64,000 nucleotides of DNA from Benincasa hispida (lineage: Eukaryota; Streptophyta; Magnoliopsida; Cucurbitales; Cucurbitaceae): the NCBI RefSeq assembly GCF_009727055.1, contig NC_052351.1, positions 6,260,822 to 6,324,821 on the forward strand, read 5' to 3'. Under the pieces are notes generated by a model. That model was given only the letters and a program-made list of their open reading frames with translations. It searched no databases and was not told the DNA's origin. Positions 35,711 through 47,426 of this stretch are shown here, piece by piece (position 1 is the first letter of the stretch; each line of letters starts with the position of its first letter). Position numbers and translations under genes: made by a program.

Positions 35711-37140
35711 CTATCTTCTAACTGATTTAGATAACCGTTTTTTATAATCTCTTAATCCTATTGAGATTAATGTGACGAAGTCTGAGGTGCCAAAGATAGG
35801 AATTAGGAGAAATTTAGCATTTCTTATTTTGAGTCTCAGTCGTTTTAATATCTCTATATTTAGAATGGCTTTTGCTTCAGTTGGTTTTAATATGCACAAG
35901 TTATTTTCAAGTCTTGCAGAAAAAATATGAATACCTCTTGAAAAATAAAACACTTCATTAGATTCAAAAGATATTTTGTACATATTTTCTAGTAGACAGG
36001 AAATGAAGATTAAGTTCCTTTTCATCTTAGGTACATAATATACATTCCTAAGTAAGATAAAAGACTATTCAAAAAATAGCTTGACAACTCCTACTGCATG
36101 AGTTGAAATGACTTCACCCGTTCCCACATTGAAAGTCATTTCCTGTTCAGAAAGTTCTCTCCAAGAACAAGTTTCCTGTAGAAAAGTGCAAACATGATTA
36201 GCGGCGCCTGAATCCAATATCTAGGTAAGGTGAGTATTTTCCACTTCACATGTTTCAATTACTAGTAAATCTAATTTACCTTATTTCGTCTTTTCCGCTT
36301 TCTTTTCAGCCAAATACTTTAGGCAATTATGCTTCCAGTGCCCATCTTCTCCGCAGTGGAAACATTTTCCTTTTGGAGTTTTGTTTTTGTTTTTGTTTTT
36401 CTTAGCAATGGTTTTATTTTTCCTTTTTCCTTTCTTCTTCATTTTTACGGATTTGTCTTTCGAAGAAGAAGGAACAAAATTCTTGTTATCAATGAGTTTC
36501 GTTCCAGACGTTGACCCCTTAAAAAACTTCTTGGGGTTAGAAATAATATTTATTTCTTTCTCCTTTAATTTCTTCAGAGACTGATATGTCTATAACTTGT
36601 TCAATATCATGGTCAGATTATAAGTAATTTTGTTCATAACAACATTGGTTTTGAATGGCAGATAACTCTCCGAGAGAGATTCCAATATCATACTTACTTG
36701 ACTTGTTTCATTTATCATCGCCCCATGAGCCTCGACAACATTAAAATGGACCATCATATTGAGAACATGTTCGGTTGGTTTCATATTTCATGCAAGTAAC
36801 GTAGACATACATAATGGCTTCATGTCGAACAAAGGATGATGGTTGCCCGAACATCTCCTGAAGCGACACCATTATCTCACGAGCGGTAGGCATAACCTTA
36901 TGTTTCTTATTAAGTACATCAGGTATACTTTCTAAGATGTAGACCTAAGCTTTCTCATTAGCCCTTACCCGCCGATCATAGATGTCCCGAACATTTCTGT
37001 TTGTTGATGTGATGGGAACCGGAGGATATTCCTCCATTAACACAAACCTCAAATCATCCACAACTAACATTGTATTGATGTTGGATTTCTAGTTTGTATA
37101 TCCTTCACCGTTAAATTCACCGTTGCTACACGATCGTTTA
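35711..37140 (-). pseudogene. gag and protease of element B
   Basis: On the minus strand, gag begins near 37140 with GEFNGEGY; its start codon is lost with the leader deletion. It includes SQVSMILESLSESYLPFKTN and an intact nucleocapsid knuckle CFHCGEDGHWKHNC (near 36325-36366). The protease phrase ILDSGAANHV (near 36220) keeps the DSGA active site but follows a TAG for Trp. The post-protease spacer ARLENNLCILKPTEAKAIL is readable (35711-36025). Multiple stops are present. Confidence 0.85.
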
Positions 37141-37455
37141 ACGTTTATACCTCAACAACGATCTTCGAGGAGAAGCTGAAAAATTGGAATCTGCAGCTTG
37201 GCCTTCTTCACTTATTTCTTCAATTACATCTTAATTTCAACTCTAATAACTCCAAATAAATTACAGGCTCTTGAGAATACATATAAGCTCATAAATCAAG
37301 AGCCAATTACAAATTTAATCAAGAAATTAGAGAGAAAATAAATACCAAATCTCAAAAAACCATATCAGTGCACCACGTTCATATAACTCATGAAAAACAC
37401 TCACCACATCAAAATTAAACAAAATTGAGTGCTTAAATGATGCTCTGATACCAAT

Positions 37456-39275
37456 TGTAAGAGTATATCAGCATGCAGTGGAAGCAACAAGATCAATAAG
37501 CACTCTAATTCATTAATTTTGGAAGTAACTAAAGTATGTTTATCTAACACAAGAGGGTTTGATGCTATACCTTTATAGAACTCTTTAAAATATTGATTCT
37601 CAATTGTTATATTCTCTGAAACTTACTGTGAACTACCTCAAGATCTTCCCCACTATCTTCTTGGAGTTTTAAAATGAGTTATGGAACTCAAGAACAGCTT
37701 GAATGAAAGGAAACTTGGAGAGAAGCTCACTGCTACAACCCACTTGGAGAACAATTTCTTCATTCCGATTTTTTCTGTAAAAACTCTTTGAATGCATGCC
37801 TCAATTCCGCTCCGAATCTTCGTTATTTATTACAGGTCTCTCATGCAAAGAAGATGGTTGCATGAGATGCAACTCATGCTTGGAGTTATTGAAACCATAT
37901 GAAGTGGGTTTGTTGTGAGCTAGTTGATGGCTTAATGGAAAAAACCAAAATTTCATTTTGTGTCATTTTTCCAAAACCAAATGATGTCTAAAAATTAATT
38001 TGATTTCAAATATTAAAAATATTATTAATTTTATAAAATTAATTTCATAAATTAATTTTCTAAAAATTAATAAATAATTATTTAAACAAATCAATTAATT
38101 ATAATTAATTTAATATCAAATATTAAATTAATTTTACACAAATCCACCTTCATATATTCAAATCACATTTAAATATAAATTCTCCTATTTCGTATAATTC
38201 TAATTTGAACGTTTCAAATTAACTTATCATGCTACTCTAAAGCTAATTCATTTACGAGCTAGTAGGGGGATCTCATGGACCGACAGATCATGGCTTCAAC
38301 TATCCAAGATTAATTGGCTAAACTTATTATACCGAATTAACCCTCATTCGTTAACTAATGGGTCACTCCATGAAAGCCCATAGTTGAACTCCCTTCACTG
38401 TAGATATATTATGTTTACTCGATATAATCATGATCAGTAAGTCGATCCTTCACAGGTTGTTCGTAATCACAGGTGGGTCAAGTTTACCGTTTTACCCCTG
38501 TGAATACATCTCGTTCCTTAAGTTCTCACTGACTCTCTAATGAACAATTTGATTCATAATACTTACGAATCAAGTCGTTTCTCTATCATGAGAATGTGGG
38601 GCCCTGATTGTTCAAGACCTTGAATCAGTACTTAATAGAACAACCTATCTGCTAACCCTAAATCGGTTAGGAGTGAATTCCATCTTGCAGGGCTATGTCC
38701 CTAGCTATTCATCTGATTTTATCCCCAAAATGAAAGGCTTATTGAGCAGTGCTATTGGACTACTCTCACCTATACAGATCATAGGATAATCCCGAACAAA
38801 CAGGAGTTTATAGCTAACTCAGGATTAAGATTGAGTTAACCTAGGTTACTTAAAAAGAAATAGTCAGTTTTAACAGTAAACGGTCGTTATAAAGAAAAGT
38901 GAATATTTTGTGGTCCAGTCTATATGCAAACTCATTGCATAGGATACCCCTACTCACAAGTCTCTACATGAATGATCTGTGGATCACATCATTTGTGTTA
39001 CCTACAAAATGGGCCACATCCAATAGTGTTACCAAGATAAGATACCCAATTTCATCCATATACTTATTAGACCATTTAAGCTATATACTATTAACTTGAT
39101 CCTATTTATGTCACCACATAAAGTTAAAGTATTCACACCATAGCCATGGATATGTTTATTGGATTTTCATAATAGAATGCAAAATCAACAACTTTATTGA
39201 ATAAATTACTCAATAGTATTTTATTGATAAGTAGAATGTTTAACACAAACTGAGAGTTCTAGGACATTCTCAACA
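37456..39275 (-). repeat. 5' LTR of element B
   Basis: It is 1820 bp, the same length as its partner, and adjoins the primer site at 37442-37453 on the minus strand. It contains the promoter for B. Confidence 0.9.
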
Positions 39276-40610
39276 ATAGGATCCACTCCTACCTGATTCT
39301 AGGGATAATAGATAGGTTGTTCTCTTAAGTGTTGACTTTGGGTCTTAAATAAGGGCCCCACTCTCTCACTGGCTCAAGAGAGACTCAGTTTTCTGGTTGA
39401 ACTACAAACTAATTGTTCATTAGAGGATCAGTAGAGCTTAAGGAATAAGATGTAATTATACGGGTAAAACGATAATTTTGACCCGGGTGTAATTATGAAC
39501 AAACTGTGAAGGGTTGACTTACTAATCATGGTTAAATCACGTGGACAGAAATATATCTACAGTAAGAAGAGTGTAACTACTAGACTTTAGTGGAGTGTCC
39601 CGACAATTAACAAATTTTGGTTAATTAGGTTAAAGAATTTAGTCAGTTAACCTTGAATCGTTGGTGCTCATAATCTATAGGTCCATTAGGTCCGGCTGCT
39701 AGCTCATATCGAACAAAATCTTAGGACAGTGTGATGAGAGAATTTGAAATGTTCAAATTTTGTTTAAGGAATAATCGTTATTATATATGAGATAATTAAC
39801 GTAATTATATAGTTTAATTGTTGAATTAAACGAAACTGGAGAGTTGTAATTATTTAAATTTGATTTAAAAGTTGTATAGTGAATGGGGATTTACGTTCGG
39901 GATTGGTATTTTATTAATTTAATATTTGATATTAAATTAATTTGATAAATTAAACATTTTAATTAATTATTAGAACATATTTTATCTAAGATTAGTTTTA
40001 AAGAAATGAATTTTATTTAAAATTAATTATTTGAAAAATTTTTATTTAAAATTAAAATTCATTTAAATTGAGTCTTTTGACATTCAAAAGATTAAATGAA
40101 TTTTTCGAGTGAGTGGAATTATCCCAAATTCATAGTGAGTGGAACTATCCCACTTTCTCCACTTACTGAAACACCTCAAATTCCACTTGATGCATGCAAA
40201 ATTAAGCGTCAATTGGAGATTAAATCTCTTTCCATGTTATTACACTATAAATAGAAGAAAATTATTGGAGGAAAAAGTTCATGCAAAGTTGTTTTTTGAA
40301 AGAAATTTTTTCTTTCATATTCTCATACCAAAATCTCTTCAATCCCAAAATTTCCTTAGATTTCTTCATAATTTGGATCCCACAATCCGTTCCAAGGTCG
40401 AAAATAGAGGGAAAAACTCTTATGGTTGTCTACGAATTGTTCGTGATTAGAAAACAAAGAAGGATTGCACCATTTTTGGAGTTCTACAAATGTTGTACAT
40501 TCTAACCCTAATTTGTCATGTATGACCTTGCATGCTTATTTACTAAAATTAATATAATTAATGTGCATAATATCCAAATCTCTTCCACATATTGAATGTC
40601 AACTATAACA
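39276..40610 (+). repeat. Element A 3' LTR, second segment
   Basis: It resumes with ATAGGATCCACTCC after element B and ends CAACTATAACA at 40610. TATA box TATAAATAG is at 40246-40254. The GAAAC target duplication of element A follows immediately. Confidence 0.9.
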
Positions 40611-40985
40611 GAAACATATTTAGTAGAAAATGATAACTTTACCTGGATATTTGATTAAAGGGGCCACTGACCATATTTGTACTTTTATTCAGGAAACTAG
40701 TTCCTAGAGACAACTTGCAGAGGGCGAGACGACTTTCAAGGTTGGAACAGGCGAAGTTGTCTCAACTAAAGCAGTGGGAGACCTAAAGTTGCTTTTTGGA
40801 GATATAAATTAATTTTTCTTAAAAAGTATTTTATGTTCCTGATATGAGAAGGAATTTAATATCTATCTCTTGTTTGTTAGAACAATTGTATAAAGTATCT
40901 TTTGATATTAATGAAGTGTTCATTAGTTCAAGAGGTATTCAAATATGTTCTGCAAAACTTGAAAACAACTTATATGTATTAAAAC
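40611..40985 (+). pseudogene. Protease-region remnant of copia element D
   Basis: It starts with the second GAAAC and continues the frame broken at 18652: LVENDNFTW, then a stop where DSGA should be, TFIQETS, and later SRGIQ and LENNLY fragments. It parallels 27240-27580 of element A. It ends abruptly at the start of LTR F. Confidence 0.75.
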
Positions 40986-41636
40986 TGTAGGAAAAACCAT
41001 CGAAGGTTTTTGCAGCAGAATGCAGGGATCGATCCTAATTTCGTTTTTCCAAAAAATTCAGAATTATATAATTAAAATTAAAGAGAAGGTTACGCATTAA
41101 AACATAATTTCATAGCATGCAAAGAAAGGAAGAAAGGAGAACTAAACTTTACCTTTGAAGAATGACTTCTTCAAAAACTCCCTCGAACGAATCACGTTCC
41201 TTCAATCTCAATTGGGGCACCACCAAAATGGAGCCTCTTTTATTCTCCTTAGAGTTTGAGAATTTTCAAGAGGTGTGGGCTCTACTACTTTTTGGTAGAG
41301 GATGAGAGAGAGGAGAGAGATTTTTCCCAGAGAACTTTTCTCTGTGAATTCCTATAGAGAATTGTTCTTTGAAAGTTTTAGGGAGGAAGCAGAATGAGAG
41401 CCATTCATTCTTCCCACTTTACGTATGTGATTGAGAGATCAGGGGAAGAGAGTTGTAACTCCCTCCCTTTAATTAAAATTAATTTAATTTTAATTAAATT
41501 TAAAATAATATATATATATATATATATATATGTTATATCAAATATAACATATAGCTTATAGTTTTATATTGTATCAAATACAACATAACCTACAGTTTTA
41601 TTTTCTCTCAATAATACATGACATTTAATATAAATC
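40986..41636 (-). repeat. LTR fragment F (copia, I/K-like family)
   Basis: On the minus strand this is the 3' portion of an LTR ending ...GGTTTTTCCTACA. Shared landmarks with LTR I (61307-63110) and K are 'CATATAG(C/T)(C/T)TATAGTTTTATATTG', 'CATCAAATACAACATA' and 'GACATTTAATATAAATC'. An (AT)n tract lies at 41510-41531. Its 5' part is missing; it abuts copia remnant G at about 41637. Confidence 0.65.
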
Positions 41637-42435
41637 TCAATAAAATTAGTGTCTTCTAAGAGCTGCAACACATAATTTCATTGTGAAATCACAATACCCT
41701 TAGATGAACGAGCTAATTCTAGGTCAAGGAAGTAATGCAAGGAACCAAGGTCCTTTAGCTTAAAAATAAAGTCTAAGTGAACTTTCAACTAATCAATATC
41801 CACAATAGATGCACCTGTGATGATAATATCATCAACATAAACAAGAAAAGCAACAAAACTCTTACCAGTGCCTCAAGTAAACAGTGAGTAATCAGACTTG
41901 GACTGAGAGAGTCCAAGAAGTAACAAAGCATGTGAGAACTTATCAAACCATTGTCGAGAAGCTTACTTGAGTCCATATATTGACTTATGAAGCTTACAGA
42001 GAAGGCACTCCCCCTTACTAGTAATAACATCATGCTTATAGCTCAATGGTAGATCCATGTAAACATCTTCAATAAGATCACCATGCAAAAATGCATTATT
42101 CACAGCTAATTGGACTAAAGGCCAATTCATAGAAACAACTAGAATAAGAAGAACCTTCACAGTGACTAACTTAGCCGCTGGAGAAAAAGTTTCGATATAA
42201 TTAAGCCCTTCTTGTTGTGTATAACCTTTTGCTACAAGACGGGCTTTATACCATTCTATAGAAACGTTGGCTTTGTGTTTGATCTTGTAGACCCACTTGC
42301 ATCCAATAGAATGTTTTTTTGAAGGAAGAGGAACTATAAACCAAGTCTTGTTAGTTTTCATTGCCAACTCTCATTTTTATTGCATCACGCCGGTGACTAT
42401 AGGGAACAACTTGGTGATAATCTGGAGGTTCATAT
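41637..42435 (-). pseudogene. Copia remnant G: reverse transcriptase
   Basis: A 134-residue continuous minus-strand block (41963-42367) reads [60 protein letters not shown] and [11 protein letters not shown]. Downstream, in another frame, come FLVYVDDIIITGASIVDID and a FKLKDLGSL-type phrase. This is a different copia family from A, B and D. The usual Asp of the DVNNAFLHG block is Ala, but YVDD is kept. It is cut at 42435 by element H and resumes at 48471. Confidence 0.85.
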
Positions 42436-44718
42436 TATTAGGATTGGTGTCCTAATTCTCCTAGAGTCTCGTTGTTTTGTAAGGATGCACATTGTTCAAT
42501 GAATAAAATAAATGTTATTTAATGCTGGCATTTACTTATATTCAATATACAAAGCTCCTTGGTTATCTTATGTGAACTTAAGCATGTATATGTGATATAC
42601 AAGTGGATCATGCCTTTAGTGATAACCTAAATCGGTCTGTCGTATAAGGATTAAGGTGGGATATCTAATCTTGGTGACACTACGGATACGGTCTGCTTTG
42701 TAGAGGTTTGCAAGTGTTGTAAACTACTACAGGTGGTAGATCCTGACCATTCATGTGGAGACGTGGAGCGGGGGTGTCCTATACAAAGAGTTTGTATAAG
42801 ACCTGAACCACGAGATGACTAGACTCTATATATAACGTTGTTGATACTAGAGACTTGTATCTCACCTAAACGACCATAGGTGACACGACCTCAATCCTGA
42901 GTGTTTTATGAACTCCTTCCTTTAAGGGCGGTCCTTTGATTAGTATTAGTTTGAGTGGCCAAATTACCAACTCAACATGCCTACCTTTTTGGGGACTTGT
43001 CTGATCTGGGAGTTGGGAACTCAATCCACAATATGGAATTCACTCCTTTCCCGAAGCAGGGATAAGGAAAGATATTGCTCCCTTAAGGGCTAATTCTGGG
43101 GCTTGAACATAGTGGCCACAGCTTCTCTTTGGAAGAGAAGATTCATTCATAGCAGGACTGTGATTTATGTTCATTAGAGAGGGATCAGTGGTACTTAAGG
43201 AGACAGATGTAACTATAGGGGCATAACGGTTATTGGCCCAGTTTTACTTACGAGCGATCTGTAAAGGGTTGTCACACTACTGATTGGTTAAGATGGACAC
43301 ATAATATATCTGTAATGAGAAGAGTTCAAATGTCGGTCTTTAGTGGAGTGCCTGGAAGTTAACGGATCCCGTGACTAAAGAGTTTCGTCAGTTATTCACA
43401 TACCGTTGGAGCTTTGGATCTACAGGTCCACGAGGTCCCCTTGGTAGCTTGGATTCATGTTGAAGGATCAAGTTCTTGGTGTTGATTTGAAATGTTCAAA
43501 TTGACAAGAGGTATCTTGATTATATATGATATAATCGGTATGATGTATAAAATACATACATCTAGTGAATGATTGATATAAATGAGATATACATTAAGTA
43601 CCATGGAATAGGAAAAGAACTATGGTTTATATGTTTCATGAGATGAAATATTAAAACCATAGGTTATAAATATAGTATGATAAGTTGGTTATCATTTATA
43701 TTTATAATAATATTAATTATTAGATAATAACACTTTTTCTTTTAAATAACCAAATGTAGTGGGTGGTTATTGATCATGGTAACCGTGAGTTTAAAAGGAA
43801 ATCAATTTCCTATTTTTGAAAAAGAGTTTTTTTACAGAAGTTTTCACAAAAATTTTGATAAGAATTTGAGTTTTCTATCCAGCAAAAAGAAACTCACGGA
43901 AGTCGTCAAGTAAATACAAATTTACTAAATGATGGTTGGGCTAGGTAAACGATCATGCAGATGCTAGCTAAATGATTGTGCAGCTTTTGCTAGATGATCG
44001 CATAGCTTTGTTAGATGATCGTTGGCCCAAGGTAAACGATCGTGTAGAATCGACCGAGCTAAACGATCGCATAGCTTTTGCCAGACGATCACATAGTTTT
44101 ATCTAAACGATTGGTCATCGACCTATACGATAGGTCTCCGACTTCTCCCATTTGCCCAGTCGTGTACCCGATCGTTGTTTCCTCCGTTCGTCTGCCTCAC
44201 ACCAAGTCTGAACAGAGCCCACCCTCTAAATTCTCACACCGAGAATACCAAGGTCGCCTTGTTGGTGGTGTGAGACTCAACTCGACACTGTCGAGGTTTT
44301 CTGGAGGCCGTTCGTGGTGCTTTGGAGGAGTCCATTCACTATTTCGGAGAAGTTCGTGACCGAGGGGATCGTTGAGGACGAGGCGAAGTGTTCGTGCTGT
44401 GTTCGTGTGGTGTTGCGATTGTGTAGATTGAGTGTTCGTNAAGTGTTCGTGCTGTGTTCGTGTGGTGTTGCGATTGTGTAGATTGAGTGTTCGTGGTTGT
44501 TGTTGTTCGAGCAGTCGCGCATCGGAGTGTGGAGACGCTTCAACCTTTGTTAGTATAGTTTTTCTTTCTGTACATTTGATGTTCATGCTGTAATATCTCT
44601 ATATATTTGCATAACTATTTGTATTGAAATCGACTGTAAATGATTTGTTGATTCATGATTGTAATTTGGAATAGTCTGCTTCCGCTGCTCATGAAAATCG
44701 TGTTTTTGATTTCCTTCA
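42436..44718 (+). repeat. 5' LTR of element H
   Basis: It starts TATTAGGATTGGTGTCC (family TGTTGGAATTGGTGTCC with G to A changes) and ends GATTTCCTTCA. CGATCG words are at 44037 and 44064. A 54-bp direct duplication around an unknown base at 44440 is probably artificial, so the real LTR is probably about 55 bp shorter. Confidence 0.88.
44386..44494. repeat. 54-bp duplication on both sides of one N (likely artefact)
   Basis: Bases 44386-44439 and 44441-44494 are identical and separated by a single N at 44440. The truncated 3' LTR of the same element has this stretch once (near 48190-48243). Confidence 0.85.
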
Positions 44719-47400
44719 ATTGGTATCACAGCCAGGTTCTCTGATATTCCAAATTACAGATTTGAATCAAACGGTTTTTACAGTCGCGGTGGGTTTCTAC
44801 ATTTGTAGTTAACCGTTTTCTGCATTTGTGGATGAATTGATGAATGTTTTGGGTTTAAATTGTCTTTTTCTTAAAGCTTTCGTTATAACAAAGTGTTAAT
44901 TGTAAGGGCCCCTGCATTTTTGGACGAAATTAACTTTGCAATTGAGTCTTTAATTCGAAAAGTTCGAGTTCGTCGAGTCGTTCGTGATGAAGCTTCGGTG
45001 CATGGCGATATAGTTCTCAACAAAGAAGAAGATCAAGCGTTGATCGGATCGTGTAGCCTCAGGTAAACGATCGTAAGGATTTTACTAAGCGATCGTTTAG
45101 ATTTTTTTTAGACGATCGTGTAATATTTTCTAATCAATCGTTTAGCTAATGCTAAGCAATGGGGTAAATTGTTTACCATATCGCGTGCCATTAGTTGTGG
45201 GATCGTGCAGGAGCTGAAAGTAGACGATCGTAGTGGGAGCATGCGATGCTCATTGTTTAGTAAAAGGCACGCACTAGACGATCGTGTAGTTAGCAAGCTT
45301 CATCGCTTCGTTACTACCTATGCGATCGCACGTATGTGATACGGAGACGCTAGCTAAGCGATCGCTTAGGCGATGGTGCTTCGCAGCATCGTAGTCGCTT
45401 AGACGATCACGGAAGGCAAGCGCTGTGCATAGCATGCAAAGCAATTGTGTACTTCAGGCTTCATCGCTTAGTAAAGGTACACGATTGTGTAGTAATAACT
45501 AAACGATCGTTTGGATTTTTCTAGACGATCGTATAGTAATGCTAAACGATTGTTTAACTCTGAGAGCGCTAGTAAATGATAGAGAAAAGAGTTTGTTTTA
45601 TCGTGTAGACGATCGCGGGGTGCTTAGTACACGATGGATGGTTGGAGAAGCGATGCTTTGCCGAGCGGTTCAGGACCTGGTTCACCTGTTTAAACCGGAG
45701 ACTCCTTGTCTTTGTAATAGTTAGCTTTCCCTTTTGTGTTTTAAGGCAATTTTATCTGGTTCATCAACTTTTATTGCTTATACATGTGATGTATGGTACT
45801 TATATGTCAAAGTGTTTGTCATATAGTTAAAAAACCCACCTTAGATTATGCAATTACTTATGCATCATGTATTATAAATGTTATAATATTGCATGAAGAA
45901 ATTACTTGATAGCATGCGCATGCATCATGAAATATAAGAGTTATATTTTGCATGCATTGAGCATTATCATGCATCATCCTTTTATTATAAATGTTATAAT
46001 CTAATGGTGAATAGAAGCATGTTTTGATTATTTCATTGTGGTTTTGTATAAGTGTTATATAAAAAAAGTAGTAATGAATGGACAATGCATTGAGCATGAC
46101 ACTTAGGCCGTTTATAAGCATTATGAATGCCTTGCATGTGTTAGCTTCGCATTGTGGTTGTTTCCGTTTATAAGTGTTATAAAGAAAATTAGACCTAAAA
46201 TCAATAATTCAGATTTGCATGTGGACTTAGGGTGAACTCGAGTTTTTTAAAAGGGATTTAAAATTGGATTGAGATAGACCTAAGTTCAAGTGGTTCTAAA
46301 GAGTTTAGTAACCTAGCTTAATCTTTTAAAATCGGTTTAATAGGATTAAATTGGTTGGAATAAAAGATTAAATTTATTGTAAACTTATCTATAAGGGACC
46401 TTTTGTCTAAGGCGGGTTCTGGCTAGGCTGGGATTCTTAAGTTGACAGAAACATAACACCCCTACCTAGGAACCTACCTGGAAAGGTGAATTAGATAGAT
46501 TTTCAACAAGCATGGGGCGTTTTGGTCAAAGACTCCGTTAAAGAGTTTAATGGATGATGATCAAAAGTTGTTCAACTATCCAAGGTAAATGTTACTCTTG
46601 GGAAAACCTAAAAGTCACTTAGTTAAAATCATTAGCCATGTTTTTTTTAAGTAAACTAAACTCTAGGTTATAAAATATTCAGTGGGAGAAGGAGGCGTAT
46701 CAGATATGTCTATGATTCCATTCACGTTTCTCCCTGTATGTTCACACTGTGAGATTTATGCTTGGCCTCGAGATGCCCCAGGATGCATCCCCCTTCGGAT
46801 GGTGTTTGCAGAGTCAATATCAAGGTGGACAAAGAGAGTATTTATAGTAAGTGGGTGAAGGGTGTGTGCCAACACGTCCTATGGTCTCTATCATTGGTTC
46901 ACACCGTGAGATCATTCTGTATGCCCTCGTGTTGTCTTCGATGCAGCCCCCTTCGGATGGGTTTTGTGTAGTTGGTCAATATAAAGGTGAACTCCATAAA
47001 TGGATAGGGTCGCTTTAGGTTTTGTCCCAATTGGATTTTTTTCCTTCGGAATGGCCTTTTGGAACGGACCTCTAGGGCTTAAAATGGTGGGTCACACTTA
47101 TGAGAGATTGTTAAATAAGTTAATGATCTCTTGGCCAAATCAATGATGGTTAGTCGTTATAGGAACAAGAGTTGTTCTGGTATTAATGACTGGTTAAGAT
47201 ATTCTCAATTTAGAGGAGGGATAACTGACCTCCCTTCGACGGCTTTTATCCTAAATCTTTGAAGCATCATTGTGAAACTAGATGTCACATAGGGTTCATG
47301 TTAGTTTTGCTAAAACTTTATTGGATGTTGTTTTGTTTGACAACAGGTATTTGTTTATAACCTGACGTAGGTCAATGTGTTTTTCTTTCAGCAACTCGTT
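44719..47400 (+). other. Element H primer site and leader with CGATCG cluster
   Basis: The primer site ATTGGTATCACAGCCAGG is a variant of the tRNA-Met site. The leader holds ten CGATCG palindromes between 45068 and 45615, usually as (A/G)ACGATCGT or AGCGATCG. A further stretch (46735-46930) holds a diverged tandem duplication with 'CACAC(T/C)GTGAGAT' and 'CCCCCTTCGGATGG'. No long reading frame is present. Confidence 0.75.
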
Positions 47401-47426
47401 AGTATTTCCGTTTAAAGTTTTTAAAC

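Larger units (their letters stand above)
31218..39275 (-). mobile_element. Complete Ty1/copia element B, minus strand
   Basis: Two LTRs of 1820 bp each (31218-33037 and 37456-39275) bracket a 4.4-kb internal region (33038-37455). Target duplications are ATGGG (31213-31217) and ATAGG (39276-39280), one change. The primer site is TGGTATCAGAGC on the minus strand at 37442-37453; the polypurine tract is next to 33038. Genes in order are gag, protease, integrase, reverse transcriptase, RNase H. The leader is only about 0.3 kb, against 1.8 kb in element A, so most of it is deleted. All frames carry stops, so the element is not autonomous. Confidence 0.93.
18653..40610 (+). mobile_element. Ty1/copia element A (complete, with nested insertions)
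   Basis: Perfect 5-bp target duplications GAAAC lie at 18648-18652 and 40611-40615. The 5' LTR is 18653-20284 plus 24214-24520, split by solo LTR C. The internal region is 24521-30604. The 3' LTR is 30605-31217 plus 39276-40610, split by element B. With insertions removed, both LTRs are about 1.94 kb. The order primer site, gag, protease, integrase, reverse transcriptase, RNase H is that of Ty1/copia. All genes are broken. Confidence 0.9.
12161..40985 (+). mobile_element. Ty1/copia element D (5' part, heavily interrupted)
   Basis: D consists of LTR 12161-13961, primer site and leader from 13962, gag at 18023-18652, and a protease-region remnant at 40611-40985. It is interrupted by a truncated C-family LTR (14672-15275), solo LTR E (15886-17783) and element A (18653-40610). 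It breaks off at 40986 where LTR F begins; integrase, reverse transcriptase, RNase H and the 3' LTR are missing. It landed in the CACTA transposon. Confidence 0.8.

Noticed and set aside
45068..45615. CRISPR-like regularly spaced palindromes
   Set aside because: Spacing is irregular, the shared word is only 6-8 bp, and this is plant retrotransposon DNA.
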